NCBI RefSeq assembly: GCF_000296505.1
Contig: NZ_JH815211.1
Span: forward strand, 5,729 to 69,728
DNA length: 64,000 nucleotides
Direction: 5' to 3'
Source of the DNA: Schaalia turicensis ACS-279-V-Col4
Lineage (GTDB): Bacteria; Actinomycetota; Actinomycetes; Actinomycetales; Actinomycetaceae
The position numbers and the translations under genes were made by a program. This document shows positions 1 to 9,230 of this stretch, piece after piece. The notes below the pieces were generated by a model. The model did no database searches and was not told the DNA's origin. It worked only from the letters and a program-made list of their open reading frames with translations. Every line of letters begins with the position of its first letter. The stretch's first letter is position 1.

Positions 1-996
1 AACTGCCGCTCCGCCGATGAACACGGCAGCGATAGCTTCAAGCTCCCATAAGAGACCATCTTGAGGCCCCACAGCCGTCGCCCGGCCTGCGAACATCATG
101 CCCGCGAGCGCCGACAGCATCCCCATATTCACCATGACAAGGCATTGAATCTTCGTCACGCGCACACCGGAAAGGGATGCCGCCTGAATGTTTCCGCCGA
201 CAGCTTGAAGATGGCGACCAAATTGGGTCCTCGTCAACATGAAGTGGTAGATGAAAATCAGAACAAGAACCACCACACCCGGAACGGGGAAAGATGTTCC
301 TTCACGTCCCGTACCAAACAGCCAGGTGAAGACCCCCACCAGCACGACGACAATCGCGGACTTCACCCAGGGTCGATAATCAACTCCCCGCAGTCCTAGC
401 CGAGCGCGCCGGCGAAAATAGGTACGAACAATCGAGGTAACCGCTACCACGGCAGTAATGACACCCACGATCACCGTTGCCGTATCGATGCCGAATATGC
501 TCCCCCAAGAAGGCAGATAACCCGAACCTAGCGTTTGAAATCTGTGAGGAAGTGGCACCGACAATGCCTGAGATTCCCACTGGACTCCACCGCGCAGAAT
601 GATCATTCCACCAACGGTGACAATAAAAGCAGGCAAACCGACCTTCGCAACAAACAGGCCTTGAATCAAGCCAATAAAAGTTCCGATCAGCATGCCAAGA
701 AGAAGGCCAACCCACCAGGGCAAGCCAAGATTGGCAATGATGATCGCCATGGACATTGATGAGAACGCCGCGACGGAGCCAACTGACAAATCCAGCTGAC
801 CGATCGTCACCACCAGGACCATGCCGATAGCGAGGACAAAGATATGAGCGTTACCGGTGACGATATTCTGCAAGTTCGCAGACGCCAGCATGTGCGATCC
901 CGTGATGAACTGGAAGAAGATCATCAGGGCAAGAACGAGGATTCCCATGATTCCCGCTTGACCTAAGCGTGAAGCGTCAAAGGGTAGTCGGCTCAC
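1..996 (-). CDS. Sugar ABC transporter permease (XylH/MmsB type), 3' end outside window
   Basis: Inner-membrane permease of a monosaccharide ABC importer. The frame stays open from a GTG at 996, preceded by GAGGAG, down to the window edge (332 codons), so the C-terminus lies outside. The translation has several hydrophobic segments and family motifs such as LAIGMVLVV, QLDLSVGSVAA and GLPAFIVTVGG, and it ends in FIGGAAV. It is clearly paralogous to the complete permease at 4548-5804, with the same order of motifs and a similar central loop. It diverges from the ROK regulator at 1148. A matching binding protein may lie to the left; that is inference. Confidence 0.9.
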   Translation of the reverse strand, partial: MSRLPFDASRLGQAGIMGILVLALMIFFQFITGSHMLASANLQNIVTGNAHIFVLAIGMVLVVTIGQLDLSVGSVAAFSSMSMAIIIANLGLPWWVGLLLGMLIGTFIGLIQGLFVAKVGLPAFIVTVGGMIILRGGVQWESQALSVPLPHRFQTLGSGYLPSWGSIFGIDTATVIVGVITAVVAVTSIVRTYFRRRARLGLRGVDYRPWVKSAIVVVLVGVFTWLFGTGREGTSFPVPGVVVLVLIFIYHFMLTRTQFGRHLQAVGGNIQAASLSGVRVTKIQCLVMVNMGMLSALAGMMFAGRATAVGPQDGLLWELEAIAAVFIGGAAV

Positions 997-1048
997 TTCG
1001 CTCTCCTCGTTGAGTGGAATATGAACGCACAAAGGCTCGTGTTGTTTT

Positions 1049-1076
1049 CCTATAGTGCACCATCTTGACAGTTCAA
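1049..1076 (-). promoter_or_regulatory. Putative sigma70-type promoter for the partial permease
   Basis: On the minus strand, TTGAAC (1071-1076) and TATAGG (1049-1054) are separated by 16 bases and sit about 50 bases upstream of the GTG at 996. The divergent intergenic region is the natural site for ROK control, but I see no clear operator palindrome. Confidence 0.45.
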
Positions 1077-1147
1077 CGCACATTTTTGAACCGATTCGCC
1101 CAGCGGGCATCCACGCATCAGCCCACTTCACTGACTATCCTAGAAAC

Positions 1148-2335
1148 GTGCCACGTTTGAACGCCCGATCCGGATCTCAATCCTCGCTCCGCGAGGCAAA
1201 TTCCGCGCGCGTTCTTGACGCGATCCGAAAGTACGGGCGTATCACCCAGGTCGAGCTATCGGCAGCAACAGGTCTTGCTCCCGCAACCATTTCGAACATC
1301 ATTAAACAGCTCTCGGCACAAGGAAGCGTTGAACTCACGTCAACGATTCGTTCGGGCAGGCGCGCTCAACTGGTTTCGCTCACACAATCGTCAACTCTTA
1401 CCGCGGGTATCTCAATCGGACGCAGAGCACTGGATATTTACATCTCCGACGAGTCCCGCACCAGCGAATTCACGAAAGTTCTGCCACTACCGGTCGACCA
1501 TAAGGCTGATACGACGCTCGACCGAGCAACGCTTCTGGTTCTTGACCTTCTTGAACAGGCAGGGCAATCGCTGGATGATCTTGCTGGTATCGGTGTTGCT
1601 TTACCTGCCCCTATTAACCCGAAAACGGGCACTCTGACCCGAAAGGGAATCATGCGAGGCTGGGAAGACATCAACATTGCTGAGGTCTTCCAACGCAGAC
1701 TTGGACGCGACACGATCGTGATGAACGACGCGAACGCTGCTGTTGCCGCTGAAAACCGATTTGGTTCGCTACGCGGGTTCTCATCGTGCGCCTATATCCG
1801 AGCCTCGTATCAAACCGGCGCGGGAATTTTGGTCGACGGAAAAGCCTATTCCGGTGCCACCGGTATTGCCGGGGAAATCGGGCACGTTATCGTTGATCCT
1901 CACGGTCCTATCTGCACGTGCGGTGCTCGTGGCTGTCTGAACACGGTTGTTGGGGCGGACTACCTTGTTGACCTTCTTCGCCTGTCACGAGGTCCCATGA
2001 CACTGCGTGACCTACTGTCACACGCGAATGAAGGTGACCCCGGATGCCAGCAGGTTCTTTCTGACGCAGGAAGCGCAATCGGACGAGTCATCTCTGACCT
2101 TGTCACGGTATTCGATCTCGAAGCCGTCGCTGTCGGTGGTGAGCTGATGAATGCGGGAGACACATTCTTGTCCCCTATTCAAAACGCTCTCTTCGAACGC
2201 CCCTACCTGCGCGACGAAGGAATCACGGCCTATCCGTCGAAGCTCGGCGCTGATGCCGAAGCCATCGGCGCGATGATCCTTGCACAAGACGCTTTTGTTC
2301 CCAGCTATTCAACTCACCGCCAGGAGGACCAATGA
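1148..2335 (+). CDS. ROK-family transcriptional repressor
   Basis: Sugar-responsive repressor with an N-terminal winged helix-turn-helix (RITQVELSAATGLAPATISN) and a C-terminal ROK sugar-binding domain. The ROK zinc motif is visible as CTCGARGCL, and GIAGEIGH is the ROK signature. I prefer the GTG at 1148 (395 aa): the HTH begins shortly after it, and a TATCCT -10-like box (1136-1141) lies exactly six bases upstream, the geometry of a leaderless transcript. An in-frame GTG at 1055 would add 31 residues of poor quality. The stop overlaps the start of the following ATPase (ATGA), so the two are coupled. It probably regulates the divergent permease and this ATPase; the effector is unknown. Confidence 0.88.
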   Translation: MPRLNARSGSQSSLREANSARVLDAIRKYGRITQVELSAATGLAPATISNIIKQLSAQGSVELTSTIRSGRRAQLVSLTQSSTLTAGISIGRRALDIYISDESRTSEFTKVLPLPVDHKADTTLDRATLLVLDLLEQAGQSLDDLAGIGVALPAPINPKTGTLTRKGIMRGWEDINIAEVFQRRLGRDTIVMNDANAAVAAENRFGSLRGFSSCAYIRASYQTGAGILVDGKAYSGATGIAGEIGHVIVDPHGPICTCGARGCLNTVVGADYLVDLLRLSRGPMTLRDLLSHANEGDPGCQQVLSDAGSAIGRVISDLVTVFDLEAVAVGGELMNAGDTFLSPIQNALFERPYLRDEGITAYPSKLGADAEAIGAMILAQDAFVPSYSTHRQEDQ

Positions 2336-3081
2336 CGATCCAAGGCGCTCCCCTTCTTGAAGTACGGGGACTTACAAAAACGTTCGGCGGTGTTGAAGCA
2401 CTCGTTAACGTTGATTTCATCGTGAACCGTCACGAAGTCGTTGCCCTTGTCGGCGACAATGCGGCAGGGAAGTCAACGCTCGCCCGCATGCTCTCAGGAG
2501 TTTTTCCTCCGGATGAGGGAACGATCGCGCTCGACGGGGAAGAAATCAGCATCGATTCCCCGCAGCACGCATTGAAACTCGGTATTGCCACCGTCTTCCA
2601 AGAAACTGCGCTCTGCGACAACTTGGACGTTGTATCGAATATTTTCCTTGGGCGTGAAGTGTTCTCGCACCGCGCCCTTGATGACGAGGGCATGGAACTC
2701 AAAGCACGCCAATATCTTGATCAGTTGGGTTCGCATATCCCCGACGTGCGAGTCCCCCTTTTCCAGCTCACCGCCGGACAGCGTCAATGCGTTGCAATCG
2801 CGCGCACCCTGGTGACTCACCCGCGTCTGGTGATCCTCGACGAGCCCACGGCCTCTATGTCCGTGGCACAAACTGCGGAAGTACTCATCCTGATTGAGCA
2901 CCTGCGCGATATGGGAATGGGGGTCATCTACATTTCCCATAATCTGACCGACGTTCAAGCTAGTGCCGACAGGGTCGAAGTTCTCCGTCACGGACACAAC
3001 AACGGTTCCTTCAACTCGCGTGATACCTCAACCGACGAACTCATAGCCGCTATCACTGGCGCTTCACATATCGCGCTGTAA
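2332..3081 (+). CDS. Single-domain sugar ABC transporter ATP-binding protein
   Basis: Cytoplasmic ATPase of a carbohydrate importer, 249 aa with one ABC domain. Walker A is GDNAAGKST, the Q-loop is near VFQET, the signature is LTAGQRQ instead of the usual LSGGQ, Walker B is LVILDEPTAS, and the H-loop is YISHN. It overlaps the ROK stop by four bases and has a strong AGGAGG. Two-domain MmsA/XylG ATPases act as one chain; this short form resembles FrcA-like ATPases that dimerise. Its likely partner is the divergent permease at 1-996. The degenerate signature and Walker A centre are unusual but within the range seen for sugar-uptake ATPases. Confidence 0.88.
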   Translation: MTIQGAPLLEVRGLTKTFGGVEALVNVDFIVNRHEVVALVGDNAAGKSTLARMLSGVFPPDEGTIALDGEEISIDSPQHALKLGIATVFQETALCDNLDVVSNIFLGREVFSHRALDDEGMELKARQYLDQLGSHIPDVRVPLFQLTAGQRQCVAIARTLVTHPRLVILDEPTASMSVAQTAEVLILIEHLRDMGMGVIYISHNLTDVQASADRVEVLRHGHNNGSFNSRDTSTDELIAAITGASHIAL

Positions 3082-3190
3082 ACGCTCCCGGCCTCGTCAC
3101 TTCTTTTCGGCGACCAACTGGCCGTTATACCCCTGTCACGGCGCGCAACGTGTTTGCGCGAACGACGCTTGAGCGCCTTGGCATACACGA

Positions 3191-3226
3191 GTTTCGCCCC
3201 CGCCGAAAAACCGACGAGGGCGAAAC
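3191..3226. terminator. Hairpin between convergent ATPase and chvE genes
   Basis: An inverted repeat of about 15 bp (arms 3191-3205 and 3211-3226) with an A/T loop lies between two convergent genes. Neither strand has a strong U-tract, which is common in this lineage, so it is a probable bidirectional terminator. Confidence 0.55.
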
Positions 3227-3263
3227 CAAAGGTGAGAAAACTAGGCGATACCTAGCGGGTCAA

Positions 3264-4391
3264 TCACTTGGCAGCGTTGACGAGCTCCATGCGGTGCGAG
3301 TCATCCTTGTAGACGTCTGCAGCGTTGTCCTTGGTGACAATCTTCGGGGTCAGCAGGAAGGACTTGACCGGGTTGCCTTCCATCGACTCGTACTGGGAAT
3401 CGTCGAGGGTTGCGCCGTCGACCTTCGGGGCTGCCTCGCCCTTGGCGAGCTGGATAGCAAGATCAACAGTTGCCTTCACCAGCGGACGAGTGTCCTTGAA
3501 GATGGTGGAGTACTGCTTGCCCTGGGTGACCCAGGTGACCGACTCGTCTTCGGAGTCCTGACCAGTCACAACCGGAACCGGCTTGCCGGCCTGCTCAACA
3601 GCGGTGATGATTGCGCGGCCAAGGGTGTCGTTCGGGGAAAGAACGCCATCCGGAACCGCGTCGCCCTGGTAGGTCGAGGTCAGCAGTGCTGCCATGCGGT
3701 CCTGAGCATTCTTCGGCAACCAGCCCTGGGTGGCGACCTGCGTGAATTCGGTCTGCCCGGACTTCACAACCAGCGTGCCATCATCAATCTTCGGTTGGAG
3801 GACGTCCATTGCGCCACCGAAGAACTTCAAGGAGTTCGAGTCATCCGGGGAGCCACCGAAGAGCTCGATATCCCACGGGCTCTCGCCAGCGTTGGCTTCG
3901 AGACCTTCAAGCAATGCCTTGCCCTGAAGCTGACCAACACCGAAGTTGTCGTAGGCGATGTAGTAGTCAAGGTCGGTCGTGTTCGTCAGCAGACGATCGT
4001 ATGCGATGACCTTGATGCCGGCATCCTTGGCTGCCTTCAGCTGGGTACCCAGCTGCGAACCGTCGATTGCGCCGATCACCAGAACCTGCACGCCATTTTC
4101 GATCATGGCTGCAACCTGGTTCTGCTGCTCAGCAACGCCACCGTTTGCGAACTGAATGGTGCATTCAATGCCCTGCTCTTCGCAGCTGGCCTTGAACATG
4201 TCTTCAGCCTCAACCCAGTTCTGCGAGGTCTTCTGTGGCATTGCGATGCCGACCGACATCTTGTCAGCCGAGGCCGCTGCGCCGGACTGATCGCCCGATG
4301 AGCTACCCGTATCACGGGCACCACAAGCTGCCATAGAGAATGCCATCGCTGCCGCTGCGCTGATGGCAACCGCACTCTTCAGAGTCTTCAT
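3264..4391 (-). CDS. chvE: Multiple-monosaccharide ABC transporter substrate-binding lipoprotein (ChvE type)
   Basis: Extracytoplasmic sugar-binding lipoprotein of 375 aa. The start at 4391 gives a signal peptide MKTLKSAVAISAAAAMAF followed by the lipobox SMAAC; the extended frame to 4436 has no better start. The mature protein has the type-I periplasmic-binding fold pattern (VGIAMPQKTSQNW, VIGAIDGSQLG, NDTLGRAIITAVEQAG). It is the last gene of mmsA-mmsB-chvE. The 156-base gap from mmsB contains a CTCAAC/GTTGAG hairpin, which may allow extra expression of the binding protein relative to the membrane parts. Sugar specificity cannot be read from sequence; the family binds several aldoses. Confidence 0.9.
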   Translation of the reverse strand: MKTLKSAVAISAAAAMAFSMAACGARDTGSSSGDQSGAAASADKMSVGIAMPQKTSQNWVEAEDMFKASCEEQGIECTIQFANGGVAEQQNQVAAMIENGVQVLVIGAIDGSQLGTQLKAAKDAGIKVIAYDRLLTNTTDLDYYIAYDNFGVGQLQGKALLEGLEANAGESPWDIELFGGSPDDSNSLKFFGGAMDVLQPKIDDGTLVVKSGQTEFTQVATQGWLPKNAQDRMAALLTSTYQGDAVPDGVLSPNDTLGRAIITAVEQAGKPVPVVTGQDSEDESVTWVTQGKQYSTIFKDTRPLVKATVDLAIQLAKGEAAPKVDGATLDDSQYESMEGNPVKSFLLTPKIVTKDNAADVYKDDSHRMELVNAAK

Positions 4392-4547
4392 TGTCTCTTC
4401 TTTCGTGTGTTTGTTTGGTGATTCTTGATGATTCATTCAATGTTCCCCAGCTGGCTTGCTTGGGAATATCTACGCTTTGTGGATGACTCAACGTTTGTTG
4501 AGCCCGTTGTTGACATGGCGATACGGTTTCTCCTTACCGCCCGATCA

Positions 4548-5804
4548 TCACTTGGAGGGAGTTTTTGTTTCGCTTTGCCGAACTGCCTTTTGATTACTCA
4601 AGGCATTTTGGAAGGTGCCAATGATGGAACGCTTGCCCTGGCGCTTCGAGTAGACGTCAACGGCGACTGCGATCAAGAGGACGAGGCCCTTAATGATCTG
4701 CGTCCAGTCGGAGCCCACGCCCATCAGCTGAAGGCCATTGTTCAGGAAGGCCATGACAAGTGCGCCAACCATGGTGCCCATGATCGTGCCAACACCACCG
4801 GAAACGGCGGCACCGCCGATGAACACGGCGGCAATGGCGTCGAGTTCCCATGCATTACCGTCAGCAGGACCCGAGGCCGTCGAACGGCCGATGAACAGCA
4901 TTCCCGCAACTGCGGCGAGGAATGCGGAGTTGCAGATGACGAAGAAGTTCGTTTTGATGACCTTCACACCGGTCAGTTCTGCAGCAGCCTTGTTGCCACC
5001 GATGGCGTAAATCGAGCGACCGAGGACCGTGCGGTCAGCGATGAACGAGTAGATCAGAGCCAGGATGACGACGATAACACCGGGGATTGGGAACGAGGTG
5101 CCGGGGCGACCCGTTGCAAAGATCCAGGCGACGATCAGGATTGCGCCACCGAGGACAACCATGCGAACAATCGGAACCCACATCGGGGCCGGCTCAGCTT
5201 CGAACTGCTGACGAGCCTTCACGCCGGAGATTTCCTTCCAGACGATCGCTAGGACTGCGATGACAGCCAGGATCATGGTCGGCAGGTTGAAGGGAATAAC
5301 ATCCGGAGCGATATCGGGCAGGTAGCCAGCGCCGAGGGTCTGGAACAGTTCGGGAACCGGGACCGTCAAAGACTTGCCGATCAGCTGGTTAGTACCGCGG
5401 AAGAGGAGCATGCCACCCAGGGTCACGATGAAGGCGGGGATTCCCCACTTTGCAACCCAGAAGCCTTGCCAGATGCCGATGAGCAGACCGACGCCGATAC
5501 CCAAAACGATGGCCAAGACGGGGCTGAGGGCCCAATCACGCATAGCAACGGCAACGACGATGCCGACGGTTGCTGCGACAGAACCGACTGACAGGTCAAT
5601 GTGGCCGGCAATGATGACCAGAACCATGCCGATGGCGAGAACGAGGACGTAGGTATTACCCATGACCAGGTTCATCAAGTTCTGTGCTTGGAAGACCTTG
5701 CCGTCCGTCTTGAACTGGAAGAACAGGGCAATCGCTGCCAGAGCAGCGATCATTCCGATTTGTCGGAAGTCTCCTCCGAATAGTGCTGTGAGATTCTTCT
5801 TCAT
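4548..5804 (-). CDS. mmsB: Multiple-monosaccharide ABC transporter permease (GguB/MmsB)
   Basis: Membrane permease, 418 aa, with about ten hydrophobic segments and the cytoplasmic central loop near KEISGVKARQQFEAEP that is typical of MmsB/GguB rather than RbsC. The motifs GHIDLSVGSVAATVG and FIGGAAVSGGVGTI fit the family. The ATG at 5804 is preceded by AAAGG and follows mmsA by 17 bases; the longer frame to 5912 overlaps mmsA and is rejected. It forms the translocation channel for sugars delivered by the lipoprotein at 3264-4391. Confidence 0.93.
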   Translation of the reverse strand: MKKNLTALFGGDFRQIGMIAALAAIALFFQFKTDGKVFQAQNLMNLVMGNTYVLVLAIGMVLVIIAGHIDLSVGSVAATVGIVVAVAMRDWALSPVLAIVLGIGVGLLIGIWQGFWVAKWGIPAFIVTLGGMLLFRGTNQLIGKSLTVPVPELFQTLGAGYLPDIAPDVIPFNLPTMILAVIAVLAIVWKEISGVKARQQFEAEPAPMWVPIVRMVVLGGAILIVAWIFATGRPGTSFPIPGVIVVILALIYSFIADRTVLGRSIYAIGGNKAAAELTGVKVIKTNFFVICNSAFLAAVAGMLFIGRSTASGPADGNAWELDAIAAVFIGGAAVSGGVGTIMGTMVGALVMAFLNNGLQLMGVGSDWTQIIKGLVLLIAVAVDVYSKRQGKRSIIGTFQNALSNQKAVRQSETKTPSK

Positions 5805-5821
5805 TGAAGTGCCTTTAGCTT

Positions 5822-7390
5822 TCAGTTTTCGTTGCTGCCAGTGGGAGTGGATGAGGTGGACGTCATCAGGTGCATCAGGCTTTCCTGATCTGCCTGCTCG
5901 GTGGGCACGCACCCCGTCACTTCGCCTTCGAAAATGGTGTAGATGCGGTCTGTGATGCCCAGAAGCTCAGGGAGTTCGGACGAGATCACCAGAACAGCCT
6001 TTCCTTGAGCGGCAAGCTCCTGGATGAACGTGTAGATCTCGTACTTCGCACCGACGTCAATGCCGCGGGTTGGCTCATCCAAGATGAGAACCTCGGGGTC
6101 AGTGAACATCCACTTTGCAAGGACGACTTTCTGCTGGTTACCTCCGGAAAGCGTTCCCACGCCCGTCATCACTGAGGGCGCTTTAATACGCAGGTTCTGA
6201 CGGGATTCTTCAGCGAATTTCTTGCCCTCTTCGATGTTCAACGCGCCGTGGTGGCGGATCTTCGAAAGCTTGGCTGAAACAACCGACTGGTGGATCAGTT
6301 CCAGAAGGTTGAGACCCAGCATCTTGCGGTCTTCAGAAAGGTAAGCAATGCCAGCGTCGATAGCTTCAGGGACGGAGTTCGCTTTCACCTTCTTGCCGTC
6401 GATAAAGACTTCGCCACCCTCGTGGATACCGTAGGAATGACCGAAGACGGAACGAGCCAGCTCTGTACGACCGGCACCCATCAGACCCGCAAGGCCGACC
6501 ACTTCACCGGCACGGACGTTGATGGACGAGCCCTTGCAGACGAAACGCTCGGAGTTCAGCGGATGGCGTACCCACCAGTCCTTGACCTCGAACTTCACTT
6601 CGCCCGGATGCGACTTCTTGTCCGGGTAGCGGTTTTCAAGGGAACGACCGACCATCAGGCGAATGATCTCGTCCTGGTCGATCTTTTCCTTGTCGGCGTC
6701 CATCCAGCCGACCGTCTTGCCGTCACGAATAACCGTGATGGCATCAGAGACGGCAGCAACTTCGTCGAGCTTGTGCGAGATCATGATCATCGCGACGCCG
6801 CGTTCGCGCTGCTTGCGCATCAGGTCGAGAAGGTGGGCTGATTCTTCCTCGTTGAGTGCCGAAGTGGGCTCGTCGAGGATCAGGAGCTTGACGTCCTTTG
6901 CAAGTGCCTTGGCAATTTCAACAAGCTGCTGCTTACCGACACCCATGTCTTTAATCAGAGTGTCTGGGTTTTCATCCAATCCAACTTCGGCCATGTACGT
7001 AAGGGCGCGTTGCTTGGTTTCGTTCCAATCGATGACGCCGTGTTTCTTGACCTCGTTGCCCATGAACATGTTCTCAGCGACGCTGAGCTGCGGGATAAGA
7101 GCAAGTTCCTGGTGAATGATGACGATGCCAGCTTTTTCAGAGTCGCGAATGTTCGAGAATCGAACTTCGTTGCCTTCGTAGAAAATGTCGCCCATGTAAG
7201 TGCCGTGCGGGTGCACGCCCGACAGCACTTTCATCAGGGTCGACTTGCCAGCACCATTCTCGCCACAGATCGCGTGGATCTCAGCGTTGCGTACCTGGAG
7301 GTTGACGTCATCAAGTGCGACGACACCCGGGAAGACCTTCGTGATATTGCGCATCTCCAGGACGATGCGCTCACGACGTGTGTTGGTCAT
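5822..7390 (-). CDS. mmsA: Multiple-monosaccharide ABC transporter ATP-binding protein (GguA/MmsA)
   Basis: Two-domain ABC ATPase of 522 aa that powers the importer. Domain 1 has Walker A GENGAGKST and Walker B LLILDEPTSAL, with MGVGKQQ in place of a classic signature. Domain 2 has the degenerate Walker A region GLMGAGRTE, signature LSGGNQQ and Walker B VLILDEPTRGID, which is typical of the MglA/XylG class. The ATG at 7390 follows a GGAG-type site; the upstream frame to 7474 is leader. First gene of the operon, with a good promoter at 7522-7550. Confidence 0.94.
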   Translation of the reverse strand: MTNTRRERIVLEMRNITKVFPGVVALDDVNLQVRNAEIHAICGENGAGKSTLMKVLSGVHPHGTYMGDIFYEGNEVRFSNIRDSEKAGIVIIHQELALIPQLSVAENMFMGNEVKKHGVIDWNETKQRALTYMAEVGLDENPDTLIKDMGVGKQQLVEIAKALAKDVKLLILDEPTSALNEEESAHLLDLMRKQRERGVAMIMISHKLDEVAAVSDAITVIRDGKTVGWMDADKEKIDQDEIIRLMVGRSLENRYPDKKSHPGEVKFEVKDWWVRHPLNSERFVCKGSSINVRAGEVVGLAGLMGAGRTELARSVFGHSYGIHEGGEVFIDGKKVKANSVPEAIDAGIAYLSEDRKMLGLNLLELIHQSVVSAKLSKIRHHGALNIEEGKKFAEESRQNLRIKAPSVMTGVGTLSGGNQQKVVLAKWMFTDPEVLILDEPTRGIDVGAKYEIYTFIQELAAQGKAVLVISSELPELLGITDRIYTIFEGEVTGCVPTEQADQESLMHLMTSTSSTPTGSNEN

Positions 7391-7521
7391 TGGTTCTCCG
7401 CTGAACTGTTGACAGATAGTTGTGTGATGGAAAGTCACCACCGTTGGCGCATTTCCATGACTCATAGTGTGCACTGTGCGGAGGGCGAAAAAGCCTTATC
7501 TACACGAACTGTAACTAAACC

Positions 7522-7550
7522 GTTATATTGAATTCACGACATAAACTCAA
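7522..7550 (-). promoter_or_regulatory. Promoter of the mmsA-mmsB-chvE operon
   Basis: On the minus strand, TTGAGT (7545-7550) and TATAAC (7522-7527) are separated by 17 bases. This is the best match in the 343-base gap between gatB and mmsA and leaves a leader of about 120 nt. I see no convincing ROK or LacI operator. Confidence 0.6.
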
Positions 7551-7669
7551 TGACTGCACGATATCTATCTCCCGCAGAAATCCAGGGTTTTCACCAAATT
7601 ACAGCCATGTCATTCGTGCGCCATACGCTCAGTTTTCGCCATCAACGAGGCCACTCACGGGCCTGAGGG

Positions 7670-7709
7670 AATAGAAAGCTGGGCGGTGGATTATCATCCA
7701 CCGCCCAGC
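7670..7709 (-). terminator. Rho-independent terminator of gatCAB
   Basis: A perfect 14-bp stem (7678-7691 with 7696-7709, loop about 4 nt) lies just after the gatB stop and is followed on the minus strand by TTTCTATT. Confidence 0.85.
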
Positions 7710-7733
7710 GACACTTCAATCAAGCGCGACGCT

Positions 7734-9230
7734 TCAGGCTCCCACCATCTCCATGATGAGTTCACGCACGCGAGCTGCGTCCGCCTGACCACGTGTCGCC
7801 TTCATGACAGCACCCACAAGTGCGCCAGCAGCTGCGACCTTGCCACCCTTGATCTTCTCGACCACATCAGGATTGGCATCCAGCGCATCCTGAACAGCCT
7901 TCGAAAGCGCACCGTCGTCAGAAACAACCTCAAGACCGCGAGCCTCGACAACCTCGGCCGGCGAGCCTTCACCAGCCAAAACGCCTTCCAGCGCCTGACG
8001 AGCAAGCTTGTCATTGATGCGACCAGAATCGATCAAGCCCTGCAACTCAGCAATCTGAGCGGGCGTGACAGGCATATCTTCGAGCGACAGTTCGCGTTCC
8101 TTCGCGCGACGGCTGAGTTCGCCCATCCACCACTTACGCGCGGATGCCGGATCAGCACCAGCCTCAACGGTGGCCTCGATAATCTCCAACGCACCAGCGT
8201 TGATGACATCGCGCATCTCCATATCGGCATAGCCCCACTCTTCGCGCAGGCGACGACGCTTCGCAACAGGAAGCTCAGGAAGCGAGGCACGCAGTTCCTC
8301 AACCCACTGGCGCGAAGGAGCAACAGGAACCAGGTCCGGCTCGGGGAAGTAACGGTAGTCTTCAGCATCCGACTTATCGCGGCCCTGCGAGGTGGAACCG
8401 TCTTCCTCGTGGAAGTGACGGGTTTCCTGGTTCACCGACCCACCGGCAGAAAGGATCGCACCCTGACGCTGCATCTCGTAGCGAACAGCGCTAGCGATAC
8501 CGCGGAACGAGTTCACATTCTTCGTTTCCGTACGAACACCCAGAGGAGATTCCGGAGTATCGCGAAGAGAAACGTTGATATCTGCTCGAACATTACCGCG
8601 CTCCATACGAGCCTCGGACACACCGAGTGCACGGAAAATATCACGCAGAGTCTGAACGTAGGCAGCAGCCACCTCAGGAGCACGCTCCCCCGCACCTTCA
8701 ATCGGGCGGGTCACGATCTCCACCAGCGGAACGCCCGCACGGTTGTAGTCAACCAGCGAGTGATCGGCTCCGTGAATACGACCCTCAGCACCACCGACGT
8801 GCGTGTTCTTACCTGCGTCTTCTTCCATGTGTGCGCGCTCAATCTGAACGCGGAACAGACTACCGTCTTCAAGCTCGACATCCACGTAACCATCGTGAGC
8901 AATCGGCTCATCAAACTGCGACGTCTGGAATGCCTTCGTCAAGTCCGGGTAAAAGTAGTTCTTACGCGCAAAACGGCAGTACTCTGCGATTTCACAGTTC
9001 AGCGCAAGACCGATCTTGATCGCGTATTCAACTGCAGTGTGGTTCACAACCGGAAGACAACCGGGAAGACCCAGCGAAACCGGCGTAACGTAGGTGTTCG
9101 GGTCTCCACCAAAGGCATTCGGCGCCGCATCGAACATCTTCGTCTTCGTACCGAGCTCAACGTGAACCTCGATGCCAAGAACCGGATCAAAGTTCGCGGT
9201 CACATCCGCGTAATCCATGAGTTCACTCAT
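7734..9230 (-). CDS. gatB: Asp-tRNA(Asn)/Glu-tRNA(Gln) amidotransferase subunit B
   Basis: Subunit B binds mischarged Glu-tRNA(Gln) or Asp-tRNA(Asn) and phosphorylates its side chain before amidation in the GatCAB complex. The 499-aa product shows the GatB core ([38 protein letters not shown]) and the C-terminal YqeY/GatB helical domain. The ATG at 9230 overlaps the gatA TGA by one base (TGATG), which indicates coupled translation; the frame extends further, but only inside gatA. Last gene of gatC-gatA-gatB. Confidence 0.97.
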   Translation of the reverse strand: MSELMDYADVTANFDPVLGIEVHVELGTKTKMFDAAPNAFGGDPNTYVTPVSLGLPGCLPVVNHTAVEYAIKIGLALNCEIAEYCRFARKNYFYPDLTKAFQTSQFDEPIAHDGYVDVELEDGSLFRVQIERAHMEEDAGKNTHVGGAEGRIHGADHSLVDYNRAGVPLVEIVTRPIEGAGERAPEVAAAYVQTLRDIFRALGVSEARMERGNVRADINVSLRDTPESPLGVRTETKNVNSFRGIASAVRYEMQRQGAILSAGGSVNQETRHFHEEDGSTSQGRDKSDAEDYRYFPEPDLVPVAPSRQWVEELRASLPELPVAKRRRLREEWGYADMEMRDVINAGALEIIEATVEAGADPASARKWWMGELSRRAKERELSLEDMPVTPAQIAELQGLIDSGRINDKLARQALEGVLAGEGSPAEVVEARGLEVVSDDGALSKAVQDALDANPDVVEKIKGGKVAAAGALVGAVMKATRGQADAARVRELIMEMVGA

